Shown here: piece by piece, positions 39,966-49,786 of the stretch
How the letters are laid out: each line of letters starts with the position of its first letter
How positions within the stretch are numbered: position 1 is the first letter of the stretch
Assembly (NCBI GenBank): GCA_905221605.1
Contig: CAJNDS010001779.1
Location: 1,013,646-1,077,645, forward strand
DNA from: Symbiodinium natans
Lineage: Eukaryota; Sar; Dinophyceae; Suessiales; Symbiodiniaceae
Direction of reading: 5' to 3'
Length of the DNA: 64,000 nt
Translations under genes and position numbers: made by a program
Notes under the pieces: model-generated
What the model saw: only the letters and a program-made list of their open reading frames with translations
What the model was told of the DNA's origin: nothing
Database searches by the model: none

Positions 39966-40143
39966 CCCTAAACCCTGTTAGAAACCCTAAACCCTAAACC
40001 CTAAACCCTAAACCCTAAACCCTAAACCCTAAACCCGAAACCCGAAACCCTAAACCCTAAACCCTAAACCCTAAACCCTAAACCCTAAACCCTAAACCCT
40101 AAACCCTAAACCCTAAACCCTAAACCCTAAACCCTAAACCCTA
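39966..40143 (-). repeat. Long CCCTAAA array
   Basis: About 24 units with two CCCGAAA in the middle. Confidence 0.95.
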
Positions 40144-40278
40144 TGCCCTGCACTGAGGCGAGGGGCTGTGGCTGCGCGCTGCCAGACCCCATGTGGGCGG
40201 CCGGTGGATCCATGGCGGCTCAGCTTGGATTCTAGATCCCCCAAGGACAACTTCAGGAAGGGAGCTCCCAGGTGGCTG
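40141..40278 (-). CDS. Possible exon-like fragment
   Basis: Minus frame of 45 codons (QPPGSSLPEVVLGGSRIQAE and onward) ending in TAG at the array edge. C array left, G array right. Composition less convincing than neighbours. Confidence 0.35.
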   Translation of the reverse strand, partial: QPPGSSLPEVVLGGSRIQAEPPWIHRPPTWGLAARSHSPSPQCRA

Positions 40279-40334
40279 TGGGGTTTAGGGTTTAGGGTTT
40301 AGGGTTTAGGATTTAGGGCTCAGGGCTTAGGGTT
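40279..40334 (+). repeat. TTTAGGG array
   Basis: Five good units then CTCAGGG and CTTAGGG. Confidence 0.9.
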
Positions 40335-40336
40335 GA

Positions 40337-40460
40337 AAACGGACCACCCTTATGGTGACGCCCCCTGGCAGTGGCAAAACGCTCGCTGCGGCAATCGTAA
40401 GCATACTTCTGTCGGGCATGGCAGGAAGGTACATATGCCACTGCGGTCCACCAACCAACT
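40337..40460 (+). CDS. SF1-helicase-like Walker A exon fragment
   Basis: Plus frame RTTLMVTPPGSGKTLAAAIV continues SILLSGMAGRYICHCGPPTN. The PPGSGKT P-loop followed about 25 residues later by a hydrophobic strand and C-G/A-P-P/S-T-N is the motif I to Ia pattern of UPF1/SEN1-like superfamily 1 helicases (RNA surveillance and related roles). Only about 40 residues remain of a domain of several hundred, with no start or stop, between a G array (left) and a C array (right, from 40461). Confidence 0.5.
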
Positions 40461-40508
40461 TAAACCCTAAACCCGAAATTCTAAACCCTAAACCCTAAAC
40501 CCTAAACC
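40461..40508 (-). repeat. CCCTAAA array
   Basis: Six units, one CCCGAAA. Confidence 0.85.
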
Positions 40509-41160
40509 GGTAGAGTGGGCCCATCCTGCGCTACTAGCCCTCTTCGTCAGTATCCCGGCCAAGGATAGAAAAAGGGTTTAGACGGGACCCCCCAAAGGCG
40601 TGGCCCTTTGTCCGAATAGGAACGTCCTACACCTCGTCTCCACAGATTCGGTGTCCCTTACATTCTCCTGAAAAGGGCCGGTTACCCTTATAACCTTAAT
40701 TGATACCCGAATAAGAAACCAGAATATGGCCCCGACACTACAGAAACCCTACTCAAAGAGACCACCAACCCACAGAATTATAACTATATATACCCCAAAT
40801 CTTTTTTAGGAACCCAGGGGGGTAGGGAGGCGTAAAAGCGTTCACAAGTGGTTCCTTATGAAACATAAAGTCGAACTCCCCATGTAAAGGCCCCCCGGCG
40901 GGACCCCTCATGTCGCATAATACGAACGGGTCAAGGAGCCATCTATTCAAAGATGATCAGTTGGTGGCTTCCGCTTCCCATCGTAGAAGGACGTAATAGA
41001 GTTCTGTGGGATTAGGATAGGAGGGTTAACAGGGTTTATATGCTTTAAGGGTTCATAGGGTTTATAGAGTTCGTGGGGTTTATCGGGCTAGGGTTTAAGG
41101 AGTTTGCACGGTTTTCAGGGTTTTCCGGGTTGATAGGGTTTTCCAGATCGCGCTCCTTTT
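40509..41160. other. Unique stretch
   Basis: Contains words related to the MITE families (GGTACC-, GGGACCCC-rich) but no complete inverted pair. No gene defended. Confidence 0.4.
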
Positions 41161-41164
41161 GAAT

Positions 41165-41269
41165 TCTGCAGGGGCCCGCCAGGCGAAACACCTTCACCTC
41201 GTCCTTGCGGAACTTGGGATGTTGCCACTCGCGGGGCAGCTCCTCCACCGACTGCCATTGCTCCTTCAT
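41165..41269 (-). CDS. Possible exon-like fragment
   Basis: Minus frame reading KEQWQSVEELPREWQHPKFR, then KDEVKVFRLAGPC, before dissolving into telomere-like Asn/Pro repeats. The first 33 residues look like real protein. Family unknown. Confidence 0.4.
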
Positions 41270-41283
41270 GCAGACTAATTTTT

Positions 41284-41684
41284 GTGTTTAGGGTTCAATT
41301 AGGTGTGGCTCATCATGAGCTTAGGGTGTTGTGGTGTTTAGGGGTTGAAGGTGTGATAGCTGCGCCTTCTGAAGCAAGACGACTCACAGCTAGGCACACC
41401 TCCGCAGAAGAACTCCGCGCTTCTTCCGAAAGCCTGCAAATGCTGCCTGATATCCTGAATCCCAGCAGCCCCGAAGGGCAACCCCACGCAAATTGCAAAG
41501 CCCCGCCCTTAACATACTCCAAAGAATACCTGCCCGCGCACCCGTGCAAACTCCGGCCCCATGTGCCGCCCTCAACCCTAAGCCCTATTACGAGTATTCA
41601 TATTCTCCTCATTGCTCTTGTTGTTATTATTCCTTCTTTTTCATTATTGCCGAGATGATTACTACTTTTCCTACCATGATAGGA
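41284..41684. other. Island with overlapping ORFs
   Basis: The plus strand is open with AEELRASSESLQMLPDILNP and onward; the minus strand is also open over the same bases. Strand cannot be decided by eye. Confidence 0.35.
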
Positions 41685-41748
41685 CTCTAAACCCTAAACC
41701 CTAAACCCTAAACCCTAAACCCTAAACCCTAAACCCTAAACCCTAAAC
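41685..41748 (-). repeat. Perfect CCCTAAA array
   Basis: Nine identical units. Confidence 0.95.
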
Positions 41749-41847
41749 CCAGAGGTCCTTGGCCATGGCTTCGAAGGCCGCGTACGCGCCCCAGCGCCCC
41801 AAGGCGGTGTCGAAGGACACCAGGGCCTCGGATATCGGGGCCTCCGG
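41749..41847 (-). CDS. Exon-like coding fragment
   Basis: Exactly 33 codons on minus: PEAPISEALVSFDTALGRWG, then AYAAFEAMAKDLW, then |GTTTAGGG. Strong amphipathic-helix pattern, in a C-array/G-array pocket. One of the clearest examples; family not recognised. Confidence 0.6.
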
Positions 41848-42380
41848 GGTTTAGGGTTTAGGGTTTAGGGTTTAGGGTTTTAGGGCTTTAGGGTTTAGGG
41901 TTTAGGGTTTAGGGTGCTTAGGGTTTAGGGTTTAGGGTTTAGGGTTTAGGGTTTTAGGGTTTTAGGGTTTTAGGGTTTAGGGTTTTAGGGTTTTAGGGTT
42001 TTAGGGTTTTAGGGTTTAGGGTTTAGGGTTTAGGGTTTGAGGGTTTCAGGGTTTTAGGGTTTTAGGGTTTTAGGGTTTTAGGGTTTTAGGGTTTTAGGGT
42101 TCTAGGGTTTTAGGGTTTTAGGGTTAGGGTTTTAGGGTTTTAGGGTTTTTTAGGGCTTAGGGCTTTAGGGTTTTTAGGGTTTAGGGTTTTAGGGTTTAGG
42201 GCTTTAGGGTTTAGGGTTAGGGGGGTTTTAGGGTTTTAGGGTTTTTTTAGGGCTTTTAGGGGTTTTAGGGTTTTAGGGTTTTAGGGTTTTAGGTTTTAGG
42301 GTTTAGGGGTTTAGGGTTTAGGGTTTAGGGTTTTGGTTTTAGGGTTTAGGGTTTAGGGTTTTAGGGTTTTAGGGTTGGGG
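41848..42380 (+). repeat. TTTTAGGG octamer array
   Basis: About 530 bp in which most units have four Ts, with occasional TTTAGGG and T7 slips. Confidence 0.95.
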
Positions 42381-42680
42381 TTGGGGGTGGAGGGTTTGAG
42401 GGGCTGAGGGGTGAGGGGTGAGAGGGCTGAGGGCTGAGGGGCTGAGGGGGGAGGGGGAGGGGGGTTGAGGGGTTGAGGGGTTGAGGGGTTGAGGGGGTGA
42501 GGGTTGAGGGGTTGAGGGGTTGAGGGGTTGAGGGGTTGAGGGGGTGAGGGGTGAGTGAGGGGTTGAGGGGTTGAGGGGTTGCGGGGGTGAGGGGTTGTGA
42601 GGGTTGAGGGGGTTGGGGGTTGAGGGGTTGAGGGGTTGAGGGGTTGGGGGGTTGAGGGGTTGAGGGGCGCAGGGTGGAGG
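42381..42680 (+). repeat. GGGGTTGA octamer array
   Basis: Continuation of the previous array with a new unit, GGGGTTGA, plus GGGCTGA variants. It yields the Pro/Ser/Leu shadow ORFs on minus. Confidence 0.9.
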
Positions 42681-42921
42681 GGTAGGATTTCGGGTTGCGA
42701 CTCCGTAGAAATGTTTCTGAACATTCGGCTGTCGGGTTTCTGAGGGAGTTGCGGGGTCTGGGTACTTTTGGCCCCTACACCCTAAACCCCAAACCAAGTG
42801 GTTCGGCTGTAAACCAGTGACCGCGCCTCGCTCTCGGCGCCTGCCATTGAGGACAGCGAGGCGACGAAGGGCGCCACGTTCCCCGTGTCGTAGAGGCAGT
42901 CCTACAGAAAGGGCAGCTGGC

Positions 42922-43219
42922 CAAGGATGGCCCTTTGAATTCCCTCTGGAGAAAAAAATGGCCCGAAATATGATCCTCTTAAACCCAATATTCTCTGAAA
43001 AAGTAGTCCGAAACATGATCCTCTTAAGCCCAAATATCCTCTGCAAAGTAGTCCTAGATGTGATCCTCTTAAACCCCAAATGAAGGGAAATATGACTTAA
43101 TCCCTGTTCCCCTAGGAAGAAAAAAGGATCCTTTTTGTTCATATATAAGAAAGCCCATAACCCAAAAAGTAAAAAGGATCCCTAACACTGATCGAGGAGT
43201 ATTCCAAGGGCCTAGCTAG
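42922..43219 (-). mobile_element. Degenerate, internally tripled introner-like element (family F)
   Basis: The left end AAGGATGGCCCTTT and right end CCAAGGGCCTAGCTAGG match the introner. GATCCTCTTAA recurs three times (about 42972, 43017, 43060), so the interior is partly triplicated. Terminal dinucleotides are changed, so splicing competence is doubtful. Confidence 0.5.
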
Positions 43220-43324
43220 GTGGCTTTCATCTCAGACTTCGGGCTTGGCATCCCCAAGCGCCAGACCTCGAGCCCTCGAAGTCTTTCGGAGATCAGGTCT
43301 CCGGCTCAGACAAAGAGACCGTTT

Positions 43325-43384
43325 GTTTAGGGTTTAGGGTTTAGGGTTTAGGGCTTAGGGTTTAGGGTTTAGGGTTTAGGGTTT
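43325..43384 (+). repeat. TTTAGGG array
   Basis: Eight units, one CTTAGGG. Confidence 0.9.
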
Positions 43385-43436
43385 GATCTCGAGCTCCTCC
43401 TGTGATACGTTGAGGATGGCAGGTAGAGGATGTCGT
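43382..43436 (-). CDS. Exon-like coding fragment
   Basis: Eighteen codons on minus, RHPLPAILNVSQEELEIK, adjoining the G array. Short but clearly protein-like; family unknown. Confidence 0.4.
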
Positions 43437-43846
43437 GCGCCCTTTTTGACCCCCCAAAACCCCCCAAAACCCTCAACAAAACCCCACGTAGGCTAAAAGT
43501 TTTTTAAGAACAATCTCTAAAGCCCTCTTTGCGCAAAAAACCCTCAGAGCCCCTACGGAGGGCTTTAAAGACTCAGGGGCTCCGCCAAGGCTCGGCGGCG
43601 AGGAGCAGGCCGAAGGGCGGTTGGGAGGGCCACTCCTCAGCTGGAACCCCTCCCTCGAGCAACCAAGACTAGCCTTTCAACTCAGGGATTCTAGGGTCCG
43701 TTGTCATAGTAAGTCATAGGATGCCTTAAGACTTATGACCATGTGTGTCTGGATGACTCCCCAGCTGAAATTTTGTCTAGAGCCCAAAACATAGCATGTC
43801 AACCCAGGAATTATGGGGGCCAGCTGTTGTAGGATGCCTTAAGACC

Positions 43847-43892
<46 letters not shown>

Positions 43893-44356
43893 ATCTATAT
43901 AGGTATGTAAGTATATACGCATCTGACCCGTTGAATACTATAACCACTTAAAACCTGTGCGCTTACTAACCCTGTAAACCCTACGAACCCAATAAACCCA
44001 ATAAACCCTACAAAACCCTGCAAAACCCTACAAACCCTATAAACCCCACAACATCCATAAGCGCTAAGAACCCCTAAAAACCCTTTAAACCTTGTAAACC
44101 CTATATACCCTATAGACCCTAATAAACCCTAAAGGGTACTGGGCCCTCTGAGAACCATATAGCGGACCCTGCAGATTCGGCGTGGGAGGTAGAAGCTGCT
44201 GGGCCAAACTTGGACCAGTATTCTAGGGGAACTAACGGTTAAGCTTTGGGATGATATAGAGTGAATAGACCCCAAAAGGCTAAAGGTTACCCACTCTACT
44301 ACTAAGTGAGGGTGTATGAGGGGCTCATAGGGCTTACAGGTCTCCGTTCATCACAA
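43437..44356. other. Unique stretch with (AT)n(GT)n
   Basis: Microsatellite at 43848-43893, degenerate CCCTA-rich DNA at 43975-44135 (units such as CCCTACAAAA and CCCTATA). No gene seen until the exon at 44357. Confidence 0.5.
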
Positions 44357-44675
44357 CGCAAGTTGAAATGGGCCCTACTTGTTTGGGTCCGTCTACGGCA
44401 CGTGCAGCTTCGATGACCGACTCCGGGCCGGACTTGTGCTCCGACGTTTTGGCCTCATGCGTTTGGACTTGCCTGCACGTGCTCAGCAGGCGGCACGAAA
44501 GAAACGTGAAGTGCGGTCAACAAGGTTTGCAGCTGGCAAGGGATCGCGGCTTCGTAGGTTGGTGCAGCGCATCATTCGTCATCACCGAGCTCGTTCCTCC
44601 AAGCTGCAGGCTTCCGGCGTTGGCACGGGCAGCCTCGCACACCACAGGTCGAATAGGCCACGTCGGCTGGGTTAG
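44357..44675 (+). CDS. Basic terminal exon, protein unknown
   Basis: Plus frame open from after TGA (about 44354) to TAG at 44673-44675, about 105 codons. It reads GPYLFGSVYGTCSFDDRLRA, then a strongly basic half (QQAARKKREVRS, RLRRLVQRIIRHHRARS). No ATG precedes the protein-like part, so it is probably the last exon of a spliced gene. Ends 31 bp from the stop of the converging membrane-protein gene. RNA or DNA binding is possible from charge alone. Confidence 0.4.
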
Positions 44676-44705
44676 ATGAAGTGACAGGTCCCGCAAGCAA
44701 GCGGC

Positions 44706-46217
44706 TCAACGATGGGATCTTTCAGAACCTTCGCAACCCAAGAACCGAACGAGCATCTGCCAGTTGACCGAACAGCCTCTGAAGGCGCGGACAAGCCACG
44801 CAACAACAACATACAATGACGAAGTAAGCACACATAGAAAAGCCAACCCCATCACATCACCCAGGTCAAGGTGCCCAACTTTCTCACACAGCCAGTGCGG
44901 AGCGCCAAGCACTTCAAGCACCTGAAGCCTCTCCACGCTTTGCAGTTTCCTTCGTATCCACTTGGGGCCCAGCTCCATGCAAAGTGCCCGCAGTGCCAGG
45001 AAAGTGAAGATGAGGTGCCAGAGCAAGGCCAGGAAGCTCCGGTGCTTGGGAGTCCGACTGTCAAAGGCTCCGCACAACATGGACCAGCAAGCCAACAGTG
45101 TCCAAAGCAATGACAGGCCACCAAATTGAAAAAACCACCACCAAAGAAAAGATGCAGGCAAGGCTTCCGCCCATACTATCATGGCGAGAAGCTGTGCCCA
45201 CAAGCAAGTGTGCCAGCAAAGGCCTGGCTGCAGGCTGCTCCACGTCAAGACCTGCATCTTCGGTGGCCAGCCCTCAAGGAACAAGGACCTCAGCGCTCTG
45301 AAGCCTGCAGCAAGAAGGAAGCACTCCACTGCCGCAAGTGCAACCCAAGCCAAGCCTTCTTCCCTGCTCATGTCGATCTCTCGGGCGATCGCTTTCATCC
45401 ACAAGTTCTTGTTCTGAGCGATGCCCGACACAAAAAGAGATCCGACAACAGTGGTGGCAAGGAGTGTAGGGACCTTCGCAGCAGGGATCCAGGCCCCTGG
45501 AATCGGCTGCAGCGCCATGCGCCAAGCACCTTTTGCAGGTTTGGCTGCTGGCTCGGTGCCACTGGCATTCCTGGAGGCAGCGGATTGGCGGCCATCTGCG
45601 ATGTCCAAGGTCTCATCATCTGCTGTAGAATAAGCTTCAGAGCTTTCGAAACTTTGAAAGTCGAGGCCACCCTCCACGTCCCTGACAGGAATCTGAGGCC
45701 CACAACGTGGTGTGAGGTCAATATAATCGGTACCAAACTCGCCATTCTGAGCAGGGAGCTGTCGCATCTCATGAAGGCCGATGGCAGTCTCGAAGTCCTG
45801 GACACCCTCATTGAGCCGAGGGTCAGTCGCTTCCAAGTCGATGTTCCAAATCAAGTCGTTTTTAGGGTTGCCCTTTTGAGCTTCATTCTGCCGCGTCACG
45901 AAGGTGAACTCGTCTGTGCAAGACTTGTAGACGTGCAATGACATCGCGAAACCGTTCCCATTCTCAACGTGATCTGAGCTTGCGGCGACGTCATGCACGA
46001 ACCAATGTGCACGGTTCAGCCACGTCGTCTGCCCTGCCGAAAGCTTCAGGGTGGCCGTCTCTGTGGCCAAGTCACTCAGGCCGCCATCGCCGGTCTTCCA
46101 CGTCATGGCATCATGCGCAAAGAGGTTGTCGTGCAGCCGGACATCGAGGACGCCATGAAGGACGCGGACACTCCCAGCGCAGCCCAGCCTCGGCCGGAAC
46201 GTCTGGCTGGCAAACAT
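44706..46217 (-). CDS. Large multi-pass membrane protein, C-terminal part
   Basis: A 503-codon minus frame beginning at an ATG and ending at 44706. Residues 1-200 are soluble with several WxxD/aromatic patches (NRAHWFVHDVAASSDHVENG). Residues 200-235 are low-complexity. From about 240 to 490 there are five or six hydrophobic segments (for example VPTLLATTVVGSLFVSG, LAWVALAAVECFLLAAGF, LLAMIVWAEALPASFLWWWF, LALLWHLIFTFLALRAL, GLAFLCVLTSSLYVVVAWLV). No family is recognised; transport or sensing in a membrane is inferred from topology only. A second frame (46111-46716) supplies the probable N-terminus. Confidence 0.6.
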   Translation of the reverse strand: MFASQTFRPRLGCAGSVRVLHGVLDVRLHDNLFAHDAMTWKTGDGGLSDLATETATLKLSAGQTTWLNRAHWFVHDVAASSDHVENGNGFAMSLHVYKSCTDEFTFVTRQNEAQKGNPKNDLIWNIDLEATDPRLNEGVQDFETAIGLHEMRQLPAQNGEFGTDYIDLTPRCGPQIPVRDVEGGLDFQSFESSEAYSTADDETLDIADGRQSAASRNASGTEPAAKPAKGAWRMALQPIPGAWIPAAKVPTLLATTVVGSLFVSGIAQNKNLWMKAIAREIDMSREEGLAWVALAAVECFLLAAGFRALRSLFLEGWPPKMQVLTWSSLQPGLCWHTCLWAQLLAMIVWAEALPASFLWWWFFQFGGLSLLWTLLACWSMLCGAFDSRTPKHRSFLALLWHLIFTFLALRALCMELGPKWIRRKLQSVERLQVLEVLGAPHWLCEKVGHLDLGDVMGLAFLCVLTSSLYVVVAWLVRAFRGCSVNWQMLVRFLGCEGSERSHR

Positions 46218-46716
46218 CCGGGTTGAAGAGGAGTGGCAAGGTCTTGTCGTGAGTCACCACCTCCCTGAGGTCAAGATGCAGCCTCTCCTTTGTATCCGTG
46301 GCGCTGATGCACCGAGCTTGCCTCCTGCACTTGCGGCAAATCACCGACAAGTGCCAGACCTCATCCAGCCGATTCTCCCTCTCGGCCTCAAGATTGTGCC
46401 GGAGGATGTCGCGTCCAGTTACCAGCTGCCTCTTGAAATCTGGTGGTTTTGCCCCCGTTTCATCCCTCACATCTAAGAAGCACTGCACACGCGCATTGTC
46501 GGTAACGCCAGGTCGTTGCTCTCTCTTGCAAGACAGCCGCTGGCAAGGCCACTGGATTGACCACTTCTCTGAGACATTCAGCTGCTCAATGGTTCTGTCC
46601 AGCAGGGCCTGACTCTCATGAACGAGGCGGGCTCCCTCCTGCTGGGCTGCCGCCATTGCATCAGCTGTCAGAAGCTCAAAGCGCTCCAAGCTGACCTCAA
46701 AACTCCTAGGACCCAA
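46218..46716 (-). CDS. N-terminal exon or frame of the membrane protein gene
   Basis: A minus frame open from a CCTAG|GAG acceptor-like border near 46703 down to 46111. It is protein-like until about LPLLFNPD (46220), after which composition deteriorates and the +1 frame (the 503-codon ORF) takes over. Reads SFEVSLERFELLTADAMAAA, then a Cys pair region VICRKCRRQARC. Either a short intron or a one-base frame change lies near 46210-46250; no GT-AG pair of sensible length was found, so a lesion or a sequence error is as likely. Confidence 0.5.
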
Positions 46717-47097
46717 GATCTATGTACTGCTAGTATCTTTTGAGAATCATGCTTGTAGCAGCAGAAGTTGGTCAGTGCATGGAAGCACCTTCTCAGGAAG
46801 GGCATCCCAAAGCCCAACTATGACGTGACAGAAGCGACGCCAGCCAATGAGCCACGAGATTGCGATCGTCAAGACTGCCCCCCGAGATCAGCCATCTATA
46901 TCCTGCATACGAAGCGACAGCAATGTGACACCTCATATACAGCAGGAGTAGTACTTTGCTTACAAACGTTTTCCGGCGACCATTCCAGCAATCTCTTTCC
47001 GAGACACCGCTGCAGCATCTTCGCCCCACACCAGGGCCTGCGCTGCCACCGAATCTGACTCTTGGAAGGAATGTGGAGAATATGGGTACTATTGCTA
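46717..47097. other. Unique 5' flank of the membrane protein gene
   Basis: Opposing ORFs (46768-47058 plus, 46793-47029 minus) without recognised features. Confidence 0.4.
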
Positions 47098-47268
47098 GGG
47101 TTTAGGGTTTAGGGTTTAGGGTTTAGGGTTTAGGGTTTAGGTTTAGGGTTTAGGGTTTAGGGTTTAGGGTTTAGGGTTTAGGGTTTAGGGTTTAGGGTTT
47201 AGGGTTTAGGGTTTAGGGTTTAGGGTTTAGGGTTTAGGGTTTAGGGTTTAGGGTTTAGGGTTTAGGTT
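47098..47268 (+). repeat. TTTAGGG array between TACTATT copies
   Basis: About 24 units with one six-base slip. TACTATT occurs at 47087-47093 and 47275-47281, close to both borders. Confidence 0.95.
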
Positions 47269-47565
47269 CATTCCTACTATTCACTACGACTGTCTTTTTA
47301 CAGCTATAGCATGAAGGAATTGGGCGCGGTTATCAATCCCAAGCATGTGCGTGGGAGTACCAGTGGCCTGCGGTGCCACTCTATCACAATCCACTTTACT
47401 CAAGGTTCTTCGAGGGCATGTAGGCCCCCCAAGCTCGGTATGGCGTAAAGGGTTCTAGAGCTTATGTCTGACATGGGGTTCAAGTCAACCCTAAACCGCC
47501 TAAACACTAAAATCCAAAGCCTGAACCTTGGGCCCTGGACCCTTGATCCGAAAACCTCTTCTCCC
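47269..47565. other. Unique stretch
   Basis: No gene defended. Confidence 0.4.
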
Positions 47566-47740
47566 CGAAGACCCTAAACCCTAAACCCGAAACCCTCAAC
47601 CCTACTCCCTAAACCCTAAACCCTAAACCCTCAACCCTATTCCCTAAACCGTAAACCCTAAACCCTAAACCCTAAACCCTAAACCCTAAACCCTAAACCC
47701 TAAAACCCTAAAACCATAACCCTCAACCCCCAAAAAAAAC
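47566..47740 (-). repeat. CCCTAAA array
   Basis: Mixed left half (CCCTCAA, CCCTATT), perfect right half. Confidence 0.9.
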
Positions 47741-47746
47741 CCGAAA

Positions 47747-47808
47747 CCTTCACAGGCCTGCGCGCTGGCGGTGGAGCCGTTCAGCGCGAGGTTCTGGGCC
47801 AGCTCCTC
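47747..47808 (-). CDS. Exon-like coding fragment between introner and array
   Basis: Minus frame EELAQNLALNGSTASAQACE begins at the introner acceptor side (CCATCCGAG|) and ends GAAG|GTTTCGGG. A plausible small exon whose right-hand intron is the array-interrupted introner at 47806-48300. Exact phase to the next exon was not resolved. Confidence 0.45.
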
Positions 47809-48300
47809 GGATGGCCCCAAAAAAACCCTCTGAAAAAATATTCCCGAATAGGGTTTAGGGTTTAGGGTTTAGGGTTTAGGGTTTAGGGTTTAGGGTTTAG
47901 GGTTTAGGGTTTAGGGTTTAGGGTTTAGGGTTTAGGGTTTAGGGTTTAGGGTTTAGGGTTTAGGGTTTAGGGTTTAGGGTTTAGGGTTTAGGTTAGGGTT
48001 TAGGGTTTAGGGTTTAGGGTTTAGGGTTTAGGGTTTAGGGTTTAGGGTTTAGGGTTTAGGGTTTAGGGTTTGGGGTTTGGGGTTTGGGGTTTGGAGGTTT
48101 AGGGTTTCGCGTATAGGGTTTCGGGTTTCGGGTTTCGGGTTTCGGGTTTCGGGTTTAGGGTTTAGGGTTTAGGGTTTAGGGTTTAGGGTTTAGGGTTTAG
48201 GGTTTAGGGTTTAGGGTTTAGGGTTTAGGGTAAATATTCCGGAATATGATTCTCTTAAACCTAATAAGGGAAAATAACAAAAATGTCCCAAAGGCCTACC
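47806..48300 (-). mobile_element. Introner-like element (family F) split by a TTTAGGG array
   Basis: The left part (GGATGGCCCCAAAAAAACC, 47809-47850) and right part (GATTCTCTTAAACC to AAAGGCCTACCTAGG, 48247-48303) together make one standard introner. The array 47851-48232 sits between them, flanked by AATATTCCCGAATA and AATATTCCGGAATA. Confidence 0.65.
47851..48232 (+). repeat. Inserted TTTAGGG array with 14-bp flanking duplication
   Basis: Some 54 units: perfect TTTAGGG, then short TTTGGGG and TTTCGGG blocks (48069-48150), then TTTAGGG. Flanks 47837-47850 and 48233-48246 are 13/14 identical. Confidence 0.95.
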
Positions 48301-48367
48301 TAGGATCTGGCACCACATCCTCCAAGTCGGTCAAGACTGCCTGCTTTCTTCGGGATGGAGGAGGGGG

Positions 48368-48470
48368 CAGGAGTTTTAGGATTTCAGGGTTTGGGGGTTT
48401 AGGGGTTTGGGGGTTTGGGGGTTTGGGGGTTTGGGGGTTTGGGGGTTGAGGGTTTAGGGTCTAGGTTTCA
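48368..48470 (+). repeat. TTTGGGGG array
   Basis: Eight GTTTGGGG octamers in a degenerate setting. Confidence 0.8.
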
Positions 48471-49010
48471 GGGTCAAGACTGCCTGATTTGTTGGGATGG
48501 AGGGGTTTTAGGGTTCAGGGTTTAGGGCTTGAGGCCCAAGATTGCCTCTGACATTCCTGGATTTTATGTTTAAGGATGGGATTGAGGGTCACAATTGCCT
48601 GAGGGTGTATGGTCAGTTCTCTAAATTCGCCTCGGCTTCCTGCCGAGAAGCGTCTGGAACAAGCAGACCCGGATCGGGCCTCCTTCCCCCTAACCCAACC
48701 CTTCGCCGTGCCAAATTTTTTGACGCAACCCCCCCCCCCCCCGCCCGCCCTGTGGGACCCCCCCCAATCCCTTGGAGGAGCTGCAAACCGATGCCGTGGA
48801 GGGTCCCGCTTGTCGGTACTCCTACAGGGGGAGTGCCTCAAAAACCCCCCCCCACCCCCCCAAACCCCCCCCACCCCCCCACCCCCCACCCCCACCCCCA
48901 CCCCCCCCTCACCCCCCCCCCCAACCCCCCCCCCCCCACCCGGGCCGGCCCAGCTGCCGAGGCGGTGCGCGCAAGCGTTTACAATTAGGGTCCCTTTTTG
49001 GGTGCCCTAA
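48471..49010. other. Unique stretch with C-rich tract
   Basis: C homopolymers at 48729-48742 and a 100-bp CCCCCACC region (48845-48945) create Pro-rich shadow ORFs on plus. Confidence 0.6.
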
Positions 49011-49082
49011 CTAAGAGGGGCCGCCTTATGGTAAGGACGCAGATGGGATCATCGCCACCCACTTGCGTAGCCATGGATGTAA

Positions 49083-49482
49083 TTATTTGAATCTGGATAA
49101 CAGGGGAGGGTAGGTACACATTCTATCGGCACCTGTCGGCATCTTCCAACATGCCTTGCGAATCCTTCTTGCGCATCTCGTAGATTCCCAGCGGCCTTGG
49201 CCGTCTAGATCTTGCGCGCCCGCCCCAAACCGCCCTGAAAAGCCAAAGGGGGTCTCGAGCCCCTGGCCAAAGCGCCGGCCGGGGCGTAACCCACTGGTCG
49301 GACACGAAGAGTGGGAGCTTGCAGCGCAAGCCCGACATCCGAGACGGAATACAGTTGGGTGGACTCTGCACAAACAAGGGGCAGGAAGAAAAGGAGATCA
49401 CACCCGGGTTGTCATGAATTAAACGTACTTGGAGGTTCAGAGGAACTAGGGCAATGAATACGGGAACTATGGAATTTTGCAA
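49083..49482 (-). other. Possible coding region, unrecognised
   Basis: Two minus frames are open; the one reading GIYEMRKKDSQGMLEDADRC looks most protein-like near 49123-49200. No start, domain or splice border could be fixed. Confidence 0.25.
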
Positions 49483-49538
49483 TATGTAGAATACTTAACA
49501 CCCTAGTTATTCCAGAAGCAACCCCGCACCGCCTGCTG

Positions 49539-49669
49539 CTTGGAGGTTAAGGGTACTTCTAACCGATTCAAACCCCAATCATCACTGTACTTATAAGCCC
49601 CCTAAGTCCTCTAAGTAAGTTATACGTAGACTTATAATTGGCGTCATAAGTACCCATGAACCTACAAGT
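49539..49669. mobile_element. MITE family A, complete copy
   Basis: CTTGGAGGTTAAGGGTACTT and AAGTACCCATGAACCTACAAG inverted ends. The interior has CTTATAAGCCCCCTAAGTCC. Confidence 0.7.
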
Positions 49670-49786
49670 GTATTGGGGGTGGCGCCATTCTCACCTTTAG
49701 CTGCCGCTTCGCGGCGAAAAACAACCCAGGCCCTCAACACCCCTAAACCCTGCACCAGAAGCATCCCTAAACCCTAAACAGCCCTA

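Noticed and set aside
42353-43142. Pro/Ser/Leu-rich ORFs on minus
   Set aside because: Translation of the GGGGTTGA octamer array.
44871-46612. Plus-strand ORFs up to 271 codons
   Set aside because: Antisense shadows of the membrane-protein gene; the plus-strand product lacks structure while the minus-strand one has ordered membrane segments.
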